Positions 22,701 to 32,905 of a stretch of DNA of 64,000 nucleotides are shown one piece after another. The position numbers and the translations under genes were made by a program. Within the stretch, counting starts at the first letter, position 1; the number at the start of each line of letters is the position of its first letter. The stretch is from Chionomys nivalis (Eukaryota > Chordata > Mammalia > Rodentia > Cricetidae): positions 74,442,601 to 74,506,600 of the forward strand of contig NC_080097.1 in NCBI RefSeq assembly GCF_950005125.1. Direction: 5' to 3'. The notes beneath the pieces were generated by a model. That model made no database searches. It was not told where the DNA came from and worked only from the letters and a program-made list of their open reading frames with translations.

Positions 22701-23097
22701 GCCGTCTTGAGAAGAGAGGGAATTGCAGAGCTGGCGTGGCTCATTTGTGGCTTGTGTAGGTTTCAGGTGACATTTGTAAGTGCCTTCGAAGGCACATCAC
22801 TTTGTGTGATGTGTGTGGATGAGTGTGTGTGCCGTGGTATGGTGCACATAAGGAGACAAGGACAACTCCAGAGTCAGCTCTCTCCTCACACCTTAGATTG
22901 GTCCCAGGGACCAAACTCAAGCCATCAGGGATGAAGGGCAAGTGCTTGACTGAGCAAGTGTTTTTGAGGTTACACCAAGGACATGAAGGAAATTCATCAA
23001 GAGGCAGCAGAAATTGTGAAAAAAGGTGATGGAGGGTAAGAGATACTGTTCTTTTATCTTTGAAACAAAACCAGAATTTAGGGTTTTTGTTTTGTGG

Positions 23098-23219
23098 TTT
23101 GGTTTGGTTTTTCAAGACAGCCGTGCTCTCCTGGAACTCACTGTGGAGACCAGGCTGGCCTCAAACTCAGAGATCTTCCTGATTCTGCCTCTTGAATGCT
23201 GGAATTAACTACCACCCAG
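23098..23219 (-). mobile_element. B1 SINE, diverged
   Basis: Minus-strand B1 with 'tctcctggaactcactgtgg' and 'aggctggcctcaaactcaga'. Confidence 0.8.
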
Positions 23220-23394
23220 CAAATTTAGCTCTTAAAAAGGCATTTCCCAGCAACATTTCGGATCTATAAAATATTACAATCCTGTGTTGGAGAGAAAAAT
23301 ACGGAATTTATTCCCTAGAGTTTTCATCTACTGTTGGAAAATGATCATTGAGTTCAAGATACCATCTCTTCTTTTAAGGCTGAAAAATCCATGG

Positions 23395-23491
23395 ACAGTC
23401 AGGCATGATGGAGCTTGCCTTTTAAATGCCAGAACTGGTGTATCCAAGTTCCAGGACATCCAGGGTAACACAGAGAAACTGTCTCAAAATA
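23395..23491 (+). mobile_element. B1 SINE, internally deleted
   Basis: Left end 'gtcaggcatgatggagcttg' joins 'aagttccaggacatccaggg' directly, skipping the middle. Confidence 0.65.
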
Positions 23492-23852
23492 CTAAAGAGA
23501 GAAAAGAAAACCCATGGGCAAGTCAGACAGACCATAGATTAAAATTCTGACTACGGGTTGGTCAACTATGAGACTTTGAGCCTAATTTATCTACAACTTT
23601 GAAACGAGTTGCTTCAGGAATAGAACCCTGCCTAAAGTCTATAGCAAGTGACAAGAAGAAAAACCCAGCAGTACAGGCCTATTCTTTTAAAGGTGTGAGC
23701 AGCACGGGCTGTCTCATACGCTGCAGACGCACATGGCCTCAGATGCACTCTTCCAGGGTCTAGGGCCTGGGACACTATCGCAAACTAGAAGCATGCAGTT
23801 ATCTTGGGATGTACCACCTGCTTGTACTGTCTGGAGTAATAACCAACACTTG

Positions 23853-24015
23853 TTGGGCTGGAGAGATGGCTGTTCTTCCAGAGGTCGTGAGTTCAACCAG
23901 CAACCACCTGGTGACTCACAGCCATCTGTACTGAGATAAGGCGCCCTCTACCGGCTTGCATGCATACATACAGACAAAACACTATGCATACATTCAATCT
24001 TTAAAAAAAATTAAA
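23853..24015 (+). mobile_element. B2 SINE
   Basis: B2 with a small internal deletion, an A-rich tail and target duplication aataaccaacacttg. Confidence 0.92.
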
Positions 24016-24387
24016 AAATAACCAACACTTGTCTAGGAACTTCACAGTAGTCATTGATACCATGAAGTAACTATACACAACTATTGAAAAACAACTTAAA
24101 ATCTGATTCATTCACACTGACATATTTCAAAATTCACAAGATTTCCTCAAGTCCTAGGAGTGGTGAGCAAAATAACCAAAATGCAGGTGCTTCTGCACTT
24201 TGGTGGTTGCTGTTCTTCAAACTATGACAAGATATTAACCTCCTACATAGCTGATCACACTCCCAAAGGCAACAACTCTGAAAGACCTATGACCATAACC
24301 CACCTGTCTTCCTTCAAAGTTGACTTTGCCCAGTTGGAGATGTATCTCCCACAACTGGGATCAAGTTGGAATTAAAATTAATCAGAT

Positions 24388-24505
24388 AAGTGGTGGTGGC
24401 GCACACCTTTAATCCCAGGCAGATCTCTGTGATCAAGGCCAGCCTGGTCTACAAGACTGAGTTCCAGGGCACCCAGGACTGTTTCTGAAAAACTGTCACG
24501 AAAAA
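24388..24505 (+). mobile_element. B1 SINE, internally deleted
   Basis: 'ggtggtggcgcacacctttaa' followed by 'caaggccagcctggtctaca'. Confidence 0.85.
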
Positions 24506-24934
24506 AGCAAAAAATTTGCAAATATCGTTGCTTTAACTGGTCTGTAGTATGTTAAGTGTGACTTGTATCAAGGGAAAACTATTCAACATTTTTATTAACC
24601 ACAATGACCCTGGATTTCTCTCAAGCCATTTGTGTATAATTTACAGTGCTGGGGGTTGAGGCTGAACCTGGATAAACACTAGATTACATCCCCACAACTC
24701 TAGGAAAATCTGTCGTGCCTATGACTGGAAATAAAATACCCGTCCGAGATCCAGATCCTTAGCTACTCTGCTCTGACCTGTTTCTAGATGGGCCAAGGGC
24801 GGTTCAGCAGGTTTTAACATAAAATAAGTTCAAATCCTAGCACTCACATAGAAAAGCCTGTGTAGCCCATGCACGTGTTATCCTGGCAGGACGCTCACTG
24901 GTGTCTGCTGAGTGTTAGCCAATCTGAAGCTTCA

Positions 24935-25080
24935 GAGATGGCTGGCTGGTTTCCCAGCACCAACAGCGTGGTTAACAACCGCCAGTAACTCCAGTTCAGG
25001 TACTATGAACTCTTCTGACAGCTGTACCAGGTATACTTATGGCTTATAGACATTTATACAGGTAAAATAACCAGTATGCC
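24935..25080 (+). mobile_element. B3-like SINE remnant
   Basis: Diverged copy with 'cagagatggctggctggttt' and 'ccagtaactccagttcaggt'. Confidence 0.55.
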
Positions 25081-25205
25081 TGCCACAAAGAACAGATAAG
25101 AGATAAAACTGGACACTAGCACTCTGGCTTTGCATACGTCCCACCCCACGATGTTTCCATATACACTCAAAGTGCACGCACACACGCACACGCAGTGTTT
25201 ATTAT

Positions 25206-25338
25206 CCCCCTTTTTTGTTTTGGTTTTCGAAACAGTTTCTCTGGCTGTCCTGGAACTTGCAACTTAGCCCAGACTGGTCTCCACCTGCCTCTGCCTCAAG
25301 AGTGCTGGGATTAAAGGCGTGTGCCACTACCAGCAGTG
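25206..25338 (-). mobile_element. B1 SINE
   Basis: Minus-strand B1 ending 'gattaaaggcgtgtgccact'. Confidence 0.85.
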
Positions 25339-25504
25339 AATTTTTTTTTTATCTTATTCTTTTTTAATTAAAATTTCCGCCTCCTCCCCGTTTCCCATTT
25401 CCCTCCCCCTCCTCCCATGCAATGCCCCCTCCCCCCACTTCCCTCTCCCCACTCCTCTCCCCCTCCTCCCTTCCTCTCCATACTGAAGAGCAGTCCAATT
25501 TTTG

Positions 25505-25660
25505 TTTTGTTTTGTTTTTTGAGACAGGGTTTCTCTGTGGCTTTGGAGCCTGTCCTGGAACTAGCTCTTGTAGACCAGGCTGGTCTCGAACTCACAGAGA
25601 TTCACCTGCCTCTGCCTCCCAAGTGCTGGGATTAAAGGCGTGCGCCACCACCGCCCGGCT
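25505..25660 (-). mobile_element. B1 SINE
   Basis: Full-length minus-strand B1 with target duplication gagcagtccaattttt. Confidence 0.95.
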
Positions 25661-25663
25661 GAG

Positions 25664-26529
25664 CAGTCCAATTTTTAATGTTAGTTTCTGAACCAGTTTT
25701 AAGAACTTAATTTCTTTTTACCGTGGTAGGAATCAAAGTCTGAACAGACCTATTCCTGAGCCCATGGTTTACTTTCTTGGACTAACCTTAATACTGAAAA
25801 TTCTAATGTAGAACTTATTACTCCCAGATTTATTTTGTAGATGAAACTTTCCATTTAAAATACTGTAGATGAAACTGGGGCTCTTTATGTTCATCCAAAA
25901 ACTGAAACCCTGCAACAATTCAGAATGAACATTGCACTATAAAGGATTCTACAGCACTGACCCAAAACCAGTGTGGTTTAGACTACCATAGTAGCCCATA
26001 TGCATGTACATTAAATCATTTATACTGGTCATTTGAATTCACCATCTTTTTCAGCTGATTATCAGGGCACTACACCTTAATTTCTAATTCCTTGCCATTG
26101 CTACAGCTGTTTTTCAAACTAAGGTCAACTAACAAAAGGAGAAACTATGTGGCCAATTGTTTCCCATACTGTATTAAATATTTACTGACTATAAGGCAGA
26201 CTAATAAACTGCTCACATACCAGCCTCTAACGGATCTTACTAAATGTTCTCTATAGTTCAAATATCTAAACATCAGGGCCAAGATGGATCCATGGAGGAA
26301 AAAGTGCTTACCATGAAAACTGGTAAAACTGAGCTTACTCCCTAGAACCGATGGAAGAACTCACTTCAGTAACTGTCCTGCTTGCCAGATGCTCAAACAG
26401 TGCACACCAGTAAACAACTCAAAACACGATGCTAGTACTTCAAGCATAGCCTCTTATCAAGTGTTTTATACTATGTAAGACTCAACTAACAATTCCTAAT
26501 TCCCTTTCCACTACATCCTTCTCAGTGGA
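25664..26529. other. Intergenic unique sequence
   Basis: AT-rich, with no recognised gene or repeat. Confidence 0.5.
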
Positions 26530-27203
26530 CAATTTTGTTTTGTTTTTCTCTGGAGCCCTGGAGGTACTGGAACTGAGCAGCCGGGAACTAACGAGCAGCT
26601 TCCTCCAACTGGCACACCAACATGGTGGACTAAATCCATGTAAAACCAAAAAAAGGTTGAAAAGGAACTCTAGACACAGAAAAAGTTAAGCCTCATTTTT
26701 TTTTTTCCGGCTGGTGGTGTGCTGCAGCTCCCTTAAGGGAGGTTTCTGATTCACTGGGATCGGTAGGATTCACTGTGCGGGTGGCGGATCAGGACTACTA
26801 GGCATGCACAAGCAGGAGAGCATGGTGGATTCCTGCTGCCATACAGAGATATTTCCAGGCCACGCATGCGCTGCAGGGCTATTACTCAGATAAAGGGGGT
26901 TTGTGTGTGCACACTCATTCTCAGAGTTAAAGCGCTGAGCATGGCTCCTACCTGGCAGCCCTGGAGCTGGCAGTAATGGTACCTCCACCGTTTTAAAAGT
27001 GGAGAGGCGGAGCCAGCATCTAGGGCAACTGCAAACAAGCTGCTTACCATTTTAAAAGCTCTTCAAGATAGATAGTAAAGAATTAGAGATAACTCAATAA
27101 GGACAGATTCAGACATAAAAGAACTCTAAATGGGTCAGTGTTGGATAAATGAACGTAGGCTTGGGCGAGAGAAGAAAAAAAGTACGAGAGCTTTAAAAAA
27201 TGT

Positions 27204-27380
27204 TTTTTTTTTTTTTGTTTTTTTTTTTTTTTTTGTTTTTCGAGACAGGGTTTCTCTGTGGTTTTGGAGCCTGTCCTGGAACTAGCTCTTGTAGACCAGG
27301 CTGGTCTCGAACTCACAGAGATCCGCCTGCCTCTGCCTCCCGAGTGCTGGGATTAAAGGCGTGCGCCACCACCGCCCGGC
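27204..27380 (-). mobile_element. B1 SINE, left partner of a perfect inverted repeat
   Basis: Full-length minus-strand B1 from a T-rich tail to 'caccaccgcccggc'. Bases 27235-27331 are the exact reverse complement of 27378-27474. Confidence 0.95.
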
Positions 27381-27500
27381 AGGCGGATCTCTGTGAGTTC
27401 GAGACCAGCCTGGTCTACAAGAGCTAGTTCCAGGACAGGCTCCAAAACCACAGAGAAACCCTGTCTCGAAAAACCAAAAATAAATAAATAAATAAATAAA
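27381..27500 (+). mobile_element. B1 SINE segment, right partner of the inverted repeat
   Basis: Plus-strand B1 lacking its left third, abutting the previous B1 with no spacer, and ending in (AAAT) repeats. Confidence 0.95.
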
Positions 27501-28329
27501 ACTACAGTCTTTAGAGGGACAGAGTACAGACACAGATTAAAAGAAGTAAAAATGAGCCACATAAAAAGGGAAAGTTCAGAGAATCTGGATTATGTACGTG
27601 TTCTTTGAATGTTTTTGACTGTGAATGAGCTAAGTAGAGAGAGACATTTCTTTGCATAGGCTGCTAAGCTAAACCAGAATGCATATTATAAAGGTATCAT
27701 GATTAACAAGTTTGGGTCTAAGGGTATGTTGCTTTGGAAAAGTGATTCTTCTCATTTCCACAGAGGATGAGAACCTGTGGATTGCTTCAGGACTGGAGTG
27801 GTTTGATGGAGCACAACCACATGAAAGGCCACCTTGAACACCCTCAAAAAACAATTCACCCAACTGCTGACTGAGATGAACTTAGCACACAGGATGTACC
27901 ATGAAAGGCCTGATTAACAGCGGCCCCATACAGCAGCAGTATGGAGAAAACAATGCTTCTATTTCCAAATATTGTCTGTTTACATTTTAAAGGGGGATAT
28001 GATACAGATTTGAATAATTTGCATTGGTATCGATCTTGGTTTATTGATACAAATTTAAGGTCAATTTTATGTGTATATGTATTTCTGATCTTAAGGTACA
28101 TTTGTGTAGTTCACTTAAAAACGTAACAATTAAGAAATATAATACTCTACTATAATAGTCAAGCTTATAGTCATACTTAATTTTCTAGATGTATAGAGTA
28201 TATTTCAGGTATTCTTTAAATATTCCAGAGACCTTCAAAATATGGCATTTAAGATGTTTTGAGAGCTTAAGACTTTTCATGACAATGAGACACATCTTGG
28301 TAGCACCAATCTACTTCAAAAGAAAGATG

Positions 28330-28452
28330 GGGGCTGGGCGGTGGTGGCGCACGCCTTTAATCCCAGCACTCAGGAGGCAGAGGCAGGCGGATCTCTGTGA
28401 GTTCGAGATCAGCCTGGTCTACAACCTGTCTCGGGAGAAAAAAAAAAAAAAA
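28330..28452 (+). mobile_element. B1 SINE, 3' part deleted
   Basis: Normal left half ('gctgggcggtggtggcgcac'), then a jump from 'ctggtctacaa' to 'cctgtctcgg' and an A-tail. Confidence 0.9.
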
Positions 28453-28983
28453 GATGGGAATCAAAGAGGCTCTTCATGGAGTTTACAAGCCATTTGGGCA
28501 AGAGATTACTCTTGCCTGGACTGTTTGATGAGCTAAACATGCAGGACCCGCAGAGTGATGACTGCTAAACTTGCCCAAAGGTGAGATATCCTTCGGGGTT
28601 CCTGCTTTATGAAAAAGTCTGCTAAACATTCTGCAGCTCACAGAAAAATATGACAAACTGCCAATATAGACAGAAATGTCTTCATTTCCTGCTTTGTGGA
28701 AGTTTGCTGAATACTATGGGCCTGTGGGCTGAAGATGGGTGCCCCAATGGAACAGAACTTTGGGTGACTGTCCAGGAGCAAGATGTCTCTGTCTACTTTT
28801 GGAAGTTGCTAACAATGTGTTTCCTGATTACTTAGGTAATATAACTAAGGATAACTATAAATAAAACTCCATCAAGGACCCCAGTAGAATATATTACCTA
28901 CGATAAAAGATAAAGCAGACATTGTAACTGTTGATAATTTTACTGTTAAAAGCTTCCTTTTTGTTTAAACAGAAAAGGGGAAA

Positions 28984-29263
28984 TGGTGTGGGAGGTCCAT
29001 CTGTGTTGCTTTTATTAGTTAATGAAAAAAGAACTGCTTTGAGCCTATAGCATGGGAGGAGGAAAGTGGTGTTAGAGTGACACCATGGAGCCAGGTGTGG
29101 TGAAACTTTGCCGGTAAGCCACTGCCACTTAGCAATAGGAATTAATGAGTTAGCCAGTAAGCTAGAGCTAATGAGTGATTTAATTAATACAGTTTCTGTG
29201 TAATTATTTCTGGTCTAAGCTAGACGGGCTGCCAGGACCAAAAAACTGCTACCACCTCCAACA
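28984..29263 (+). mobile_element. LTR, mys-like family
   Basis: Starts TGGTGTGGGAGGTCC after a polypurine tract and ends CCACCTCCAACA. It contains 'aattaatacagtttctgtgt', shared with the LTR at 20136. Confidence 0.6.
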
Positions 29264-29360
29264 CCCTCTGTAGACCAGGCTGCCCTCAAACTCAGAAATA
29301 CACCTGCCTCTGCCTCCTGAGTTCTGATATTAAAGGTGTGTACCACCACCGCCCAGCTAT
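29264..29360 (-). mobile_element. B1 SINE, left part
   Basis: Minus-strand B1 from 'gtagaccaggctgccctcaa' to 'gtaccaccaccgcccagct'. Confidence 0.85.
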
Positions 29361-29883
29361 CCTTTTCTAATTTACCCTGTCCACTATAAAAACAAAAAAA
29401 TGAGACAGAAATTGTTATTCTAAAGTCTTAGAACATTGAGCTTAAGATGTTCTTCAAATGGATATGTGGGAGTATTTGAGTAACCTTACAACTGTCAGTC
29501 TCCTGATTCCACTGATACCAAGATCCCAAAGTATAGTCTTCAAAATGTAAAACTATTAGCATCTGCAACTTGACAGACTGGGATAGCAGCCTAGTGTCAA
29601 CGTCCATGTGGCATGCTCTTTGTTATAAACCCTTAACAAAAGAAATTATACAAGAAATTTTCATTCTCTATTTTTCACCTATTAGCATGGTAGTACATTT
29701 GTAAGTTCAATACTTGGTACGTGAAAGAGAATTGTAAGTTTGAAATCATCCTCAAATTGGTGATGCAAAGCCTGGCTTCGAATACATGAGACCACCTTTA
29801 TTTTGATATCGAAAGTATTCCAAACTCCCTTTAAATAATTACTTCTTGATTAAACTCCAACCCCCCCCCATGAGTTTGAAAAA

Positions 29884-30020
29884 TATACCTAGAGGATCTA
29901 GAGATGGCTCAGCGGTTGCTCCTCCAGAATATCCAGGCTCAATTTCCAGCACCCACACGTGGGCTCAGAACTATTACTCCCATTGCAGGGATCTAACATG
30001 TTCACAACAATGCACATAAA
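29884..30020 (+). mobile_element. B3-like SINE remnant
   Basis: 'gagatggctcagcggttgct' then 'tttccagcacccacacgtgg'. Confidence 0.65.
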
Positions 30021-30184
30021 TGGACCTAAAACACCTACCATCTGATCCAAATGTTAAATGCCACTAACCTTCTTCAAAACATATGAGTTAGCCCACAACT
30101 ACAGACAGTCAACTTCTGTAACCAGATAAAACACCATGCTTTGTTGGCCTAGGACCCTAAATGTCAAAGCAAGTACATGTATCT

Positions 30185-30300
30185 AGGCAGGGTTTCTCTG
30201 GAGCCTGTCCTGGAACTAGCTCTTGTAGACCAGATGACCTCAAACTCCTGCCTCTGCCTCCCAAAACCTGGAATTAAAGGCATGCGCCAACACTACCCTG
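30185..30300 (-). mobile_element. B1 SINE
   Basis: Minus-strand, internally shortened B1 ('ttctctggagcctgtcctgg' to 'aaaggcatgcgccaacacta'). Confidence 0.85.
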
Positions 30301-30423
30301 CAACTGTTTTCTTTTCTAGGCAAAGAAAATAACACTCACAGGACGCTGAGGTATAAAGCATACAATGTTCTTATTAGGATTAAGGATATTGATAGTTTTG
30401 GTGATAAATGAAAAGTGTAATTC

Positions 30424-30635
30424 CGCCGGGCGATGGTGGCTCATGTCTTTAATCCCAGCACTTGGGAGGCAGAGGCAGGCAGATCTCTGTGAGTTCGAGA
30501 CCAGCCTGGTCTACAGAGCTAGTTCCAGGACAGGCTCCAAAGCCACAGAGAAACCCTGTCTCGAAAAACAACAACAACAACAAAAAAAAAAAAAAAAAAA
30601 AAAAAAAAGAGAGAGAGAGAGAGAGAAAGAAAAGT
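30424..30635 (+). mobile_element. B1 SINE with long A/GA tail
   Basis: Full-length B1; its tail runs (CAA)n, then more than 25 A, then (GA)n. Confidence 0.93.
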
Positions 30636-30644
30636 GTTAATTCC

Positions 30645-31460
30645 ACTCTTCTCAGATTTTCTATCTGCATTCTTGGAAAAATTATAAATTCACCTGAAAA
30701 GACAGTAAGGACCAGGAATATGAGCTAAAGAAGATGCTCTATTCTGAACTGAATCTGCCCCCAATATCTTGAAAATACCGACGCATCAAATAGGTTTTAT
30801 TTATTCCTATCTTGGGCATCTGATAAACACTAGATTACATCCCCGCTACTCTAAAAATCTAACATGCCTATGACAGAATAAAATACTCATCCAAGATCTA
30901 GATCCCTTCCCTTGACTACCTGCTTCTAGATGGCCCAAGGGTGGTTCAGCAGGTTGTTAACATGGAACACAGAATCTAAACAACTAGCTAAAAACTCAGT
31001 ACAGTTAAATTTGAGTGTTCACGTGAAAACCCAGGACTATACAGCAAGATCATACAGGTGGGGGCATGGGACCCAAGGGTAGCTCCCAAATAGTCATTCT
31101 ACTTTTAACTCAGTACAATTAAATGTGTAAGTGTTCACAGGAAAATCCAGGATCATATGGGTGGGGGGTGGGACCCAAGGGTAGTTCTCAGACAGTCATT
31201 CAACTTTTAACTCAGTTTTTACCATTTGTTACATAAAAGGAAATGTTTGTCTACTGTGCACAGGATGAAAACACAAGCTAGCAAGCACTGTCTGCTAAAC
31301 AGAATGATATATTTTGAAAAATAGGAAGTCTATGTTCATAAATTATAGCCCACTATGCAGAAAAATAAGGGCAAATCAAAAATAAACTGGCTGTCAGGAC
31401 CAAGCCAAATAACAAGCAAGCTTCAAAGTCTTTTCACATTTTTAGCCTTAGAATGTTGGT
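30645..31460. other. Sequence downstream of HNRNPC without recognised features
   Basis: A tandem-like pair of similar segments lies at about 30990-31090 and 31110-31205 (both with 'ggacccaagggtag'). No gene was seen. Confidence 0.5.
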
Positions 31461-31466
31461 TCTTAA

Positions 31467-31819
31467 GCTGGGCGGCCATGGTAGTGGCACACACCTCTAA
31501 TGCCAGCACTTTGGAGGCAGAGACAGGTGGATCTCTGTGAGTTCAAGGCCAGCTGGGTTTACAGAGCAGTTTCTAAGACAGGCTCAAAAGCTATACAGGA
31601 GGGCTGGAGCGATGGCTCAGAGGTTAAGAGCACTGGCTGCTCTTCCAAAGGTCCTGAGTTCAATTCCCAACAACCACATGGTGGCTCACAACCATCTGTA
31701 CTGAGATCTGGCGCCCTCCTCTGGCGTGTGGGCATACATCGAGGCAGAATGATATATATATATAATAAATAAATCTTTAAAAAAAAAAAGCTATACAGGA
31801 ACTCTGTCTTGAAAAAAAA
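31467..31819 (+). mobile_element. B1 SINE split by a B2
   Basis: The B1 left part runs 31467-31600 and its right end 31788-31819. The B2 between duplicated 'aagctatacagga' of the B1. Confidence 0.88.
31601..31787 (+). mobile_element. B2 SINE inside B1
   Basis: Full-length B2 with 13-bp target duplication taken from the host B1. Confidence 0.93.
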
Positions 31820-32210
31820 AAGTTGGGTCTTATGTGGCACATCGTTCGCAATGACTAAAACTAATCTAGCAAGGGTAAGCTCATACTGATTGATGAGCCC
31901 TCCCTCATTGTACTCTCAGTTTTCTGAAAGACAAATACTTTCCTATATTCAGTAACTGTGAGGCAAGGATGGGAATCCAATAAAAATTAACTAGGCTTCT
32001 AAACAGTAACTGAAACAATAAACCACTCCATGTCAATATTATTAAGTTAACATTCATCTTGAAATTATCTTAATTTATATTGATACACATGATTATGACT
32101 CAAAAAAACTGTTTAATATAATCTGGTAAGATTTGCGGAAGTCAATTAAAAAAAGCAATTATAATAAAAATCAGTTTTTTCCTTTAAATTCCTGGTTTAA
32201 TAAGGAATTG

Positions 32211-32216
32211 TTTATT
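32211..32216 (-). promoter_or_regulatory. HNRNPC: Distal poly(A) signal AATAAA of HNRNPC
   Basis: The minus strand reads TCAAAATAAACAATTCC about 610 nt after the stop codon, at the end of UTR-like sequence. Cleavage is expected near 32190-32200. Confidence 0.7.
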
Positions 32217-32555
32217 TTGAGAAAAAGATCCCAAACATCAGGCTGTTCACAAAAATAACCCATGGTATTAACTTTAGAAAACAAATATTAAGACTATTAC
32301 ACTATTTTCCTGTAAGATGCATTCAACATGCCAACTCTCATTCACAAAAATACATGGTTACATTCGTGTTGAACAGCCCCACTCAAGTGAGGGAAACACA
32401 CACCTCTAATGCAAAGCTGCTCTCAGGGATCACAAGTAAATGAGATGCCTCTGCAGTTAGGGAAGCAACTACTGAAATTATATGAATGGGAAGAACTGTA
32501 CTCCCTGCATAACAAGAGATTATTTTGCAGACAGTTGATAAAAACCATACATCTT

Positions 32556-32561
32556 TTTATT
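32556..32561 (-). promoter_or_regulatory. HNRNPC: Proximal poly(A) signal AATAAA of HNRNPC
   Basis: TTTATT on the plus strand reads AATAAA on the transcribed strand, about 260 nt after the stop codon, in the context ACAATAAAAAG. Use of this site would give a short 3' UTR. Confidence 0.65.
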
Positions 32562-32821
32562 GTTAAGTCAAAGAGGTATCAAAATTAAAAGCAAAACTTA
32601 CAGGGTAAGACTTAACAAAACTACTAAGGAGCATCAAAGGAAGTGAGAATGGAACTAGGCGCAAGGCAATTATGAATCAATGAACACAGGAAAGGGAGAG
32701 GGTGAACAGTGAGACTGTGCTGAAGACACTAGGGGAGAGGATCTGGTGTTACTTCCATCTCTCACAAGCGCCTAGGTAAATGAATAATAACAGGATAAGA
32801 TCTCTAAACTCCACTATGTGC

Positions 32822-32905
32822 TTAGGAGTCATCCTCCCCATTGGCGCTGTCTCTGTCATCCTCTCCTTCCTCAGCTTCTTTTTCATCGTCCTTGATCAGT
32901 TCCAG
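32822..32905 (-). CDS. HNRNPC: HNRNPC last coding exon portion, ends at TAA
   Basis: The acceptor TTTCTCACAG precedes 32905. The frame reads [20 protein letters not shown] and then ANGEDDS before TAA at 32824-32822. It was located by phase and family sequence because no long open frame covers it. The exon continues into the 3' UTR. Confidence 0.96.

Larger units (their letters stand above)
26530..28983 (+). mobile_element. Internal region of a non-coding mys-like LTR element
   Basis: Segments at 27.07-27.2 and 27.5-28.3 kb parallel 8.6-9.2 and 11.4-11.9 kb. The block ends in the purine tract 'acagaaaaggggaaatgg' right before the LTR at 28984. B1 insertions lie at 27204-27500 and 28330-28452. 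There is no conserved coding frame. The left boundary is approximate. Confidence 0.5.
32190..32821 (-). other. HNRNPC: HNRNPC 3' untranslated region
   Basis: The sequence after the stop codon is free of SINEs down to about 32.2 kb and resembles the human HNRNPC 3' UTR as I remember it. Examples are the stretch around GTTAAGTCTTACCCTGTAAG and the end around CCAAACATCAGGCTGTTCAC (plus-strand reading). Two AATAAA signals occur, at 32556-32561 and 32211-32216 on the minus strand. The distal one is the probable main end because UTR-like sequence reaches it. Confidence 0.8.
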
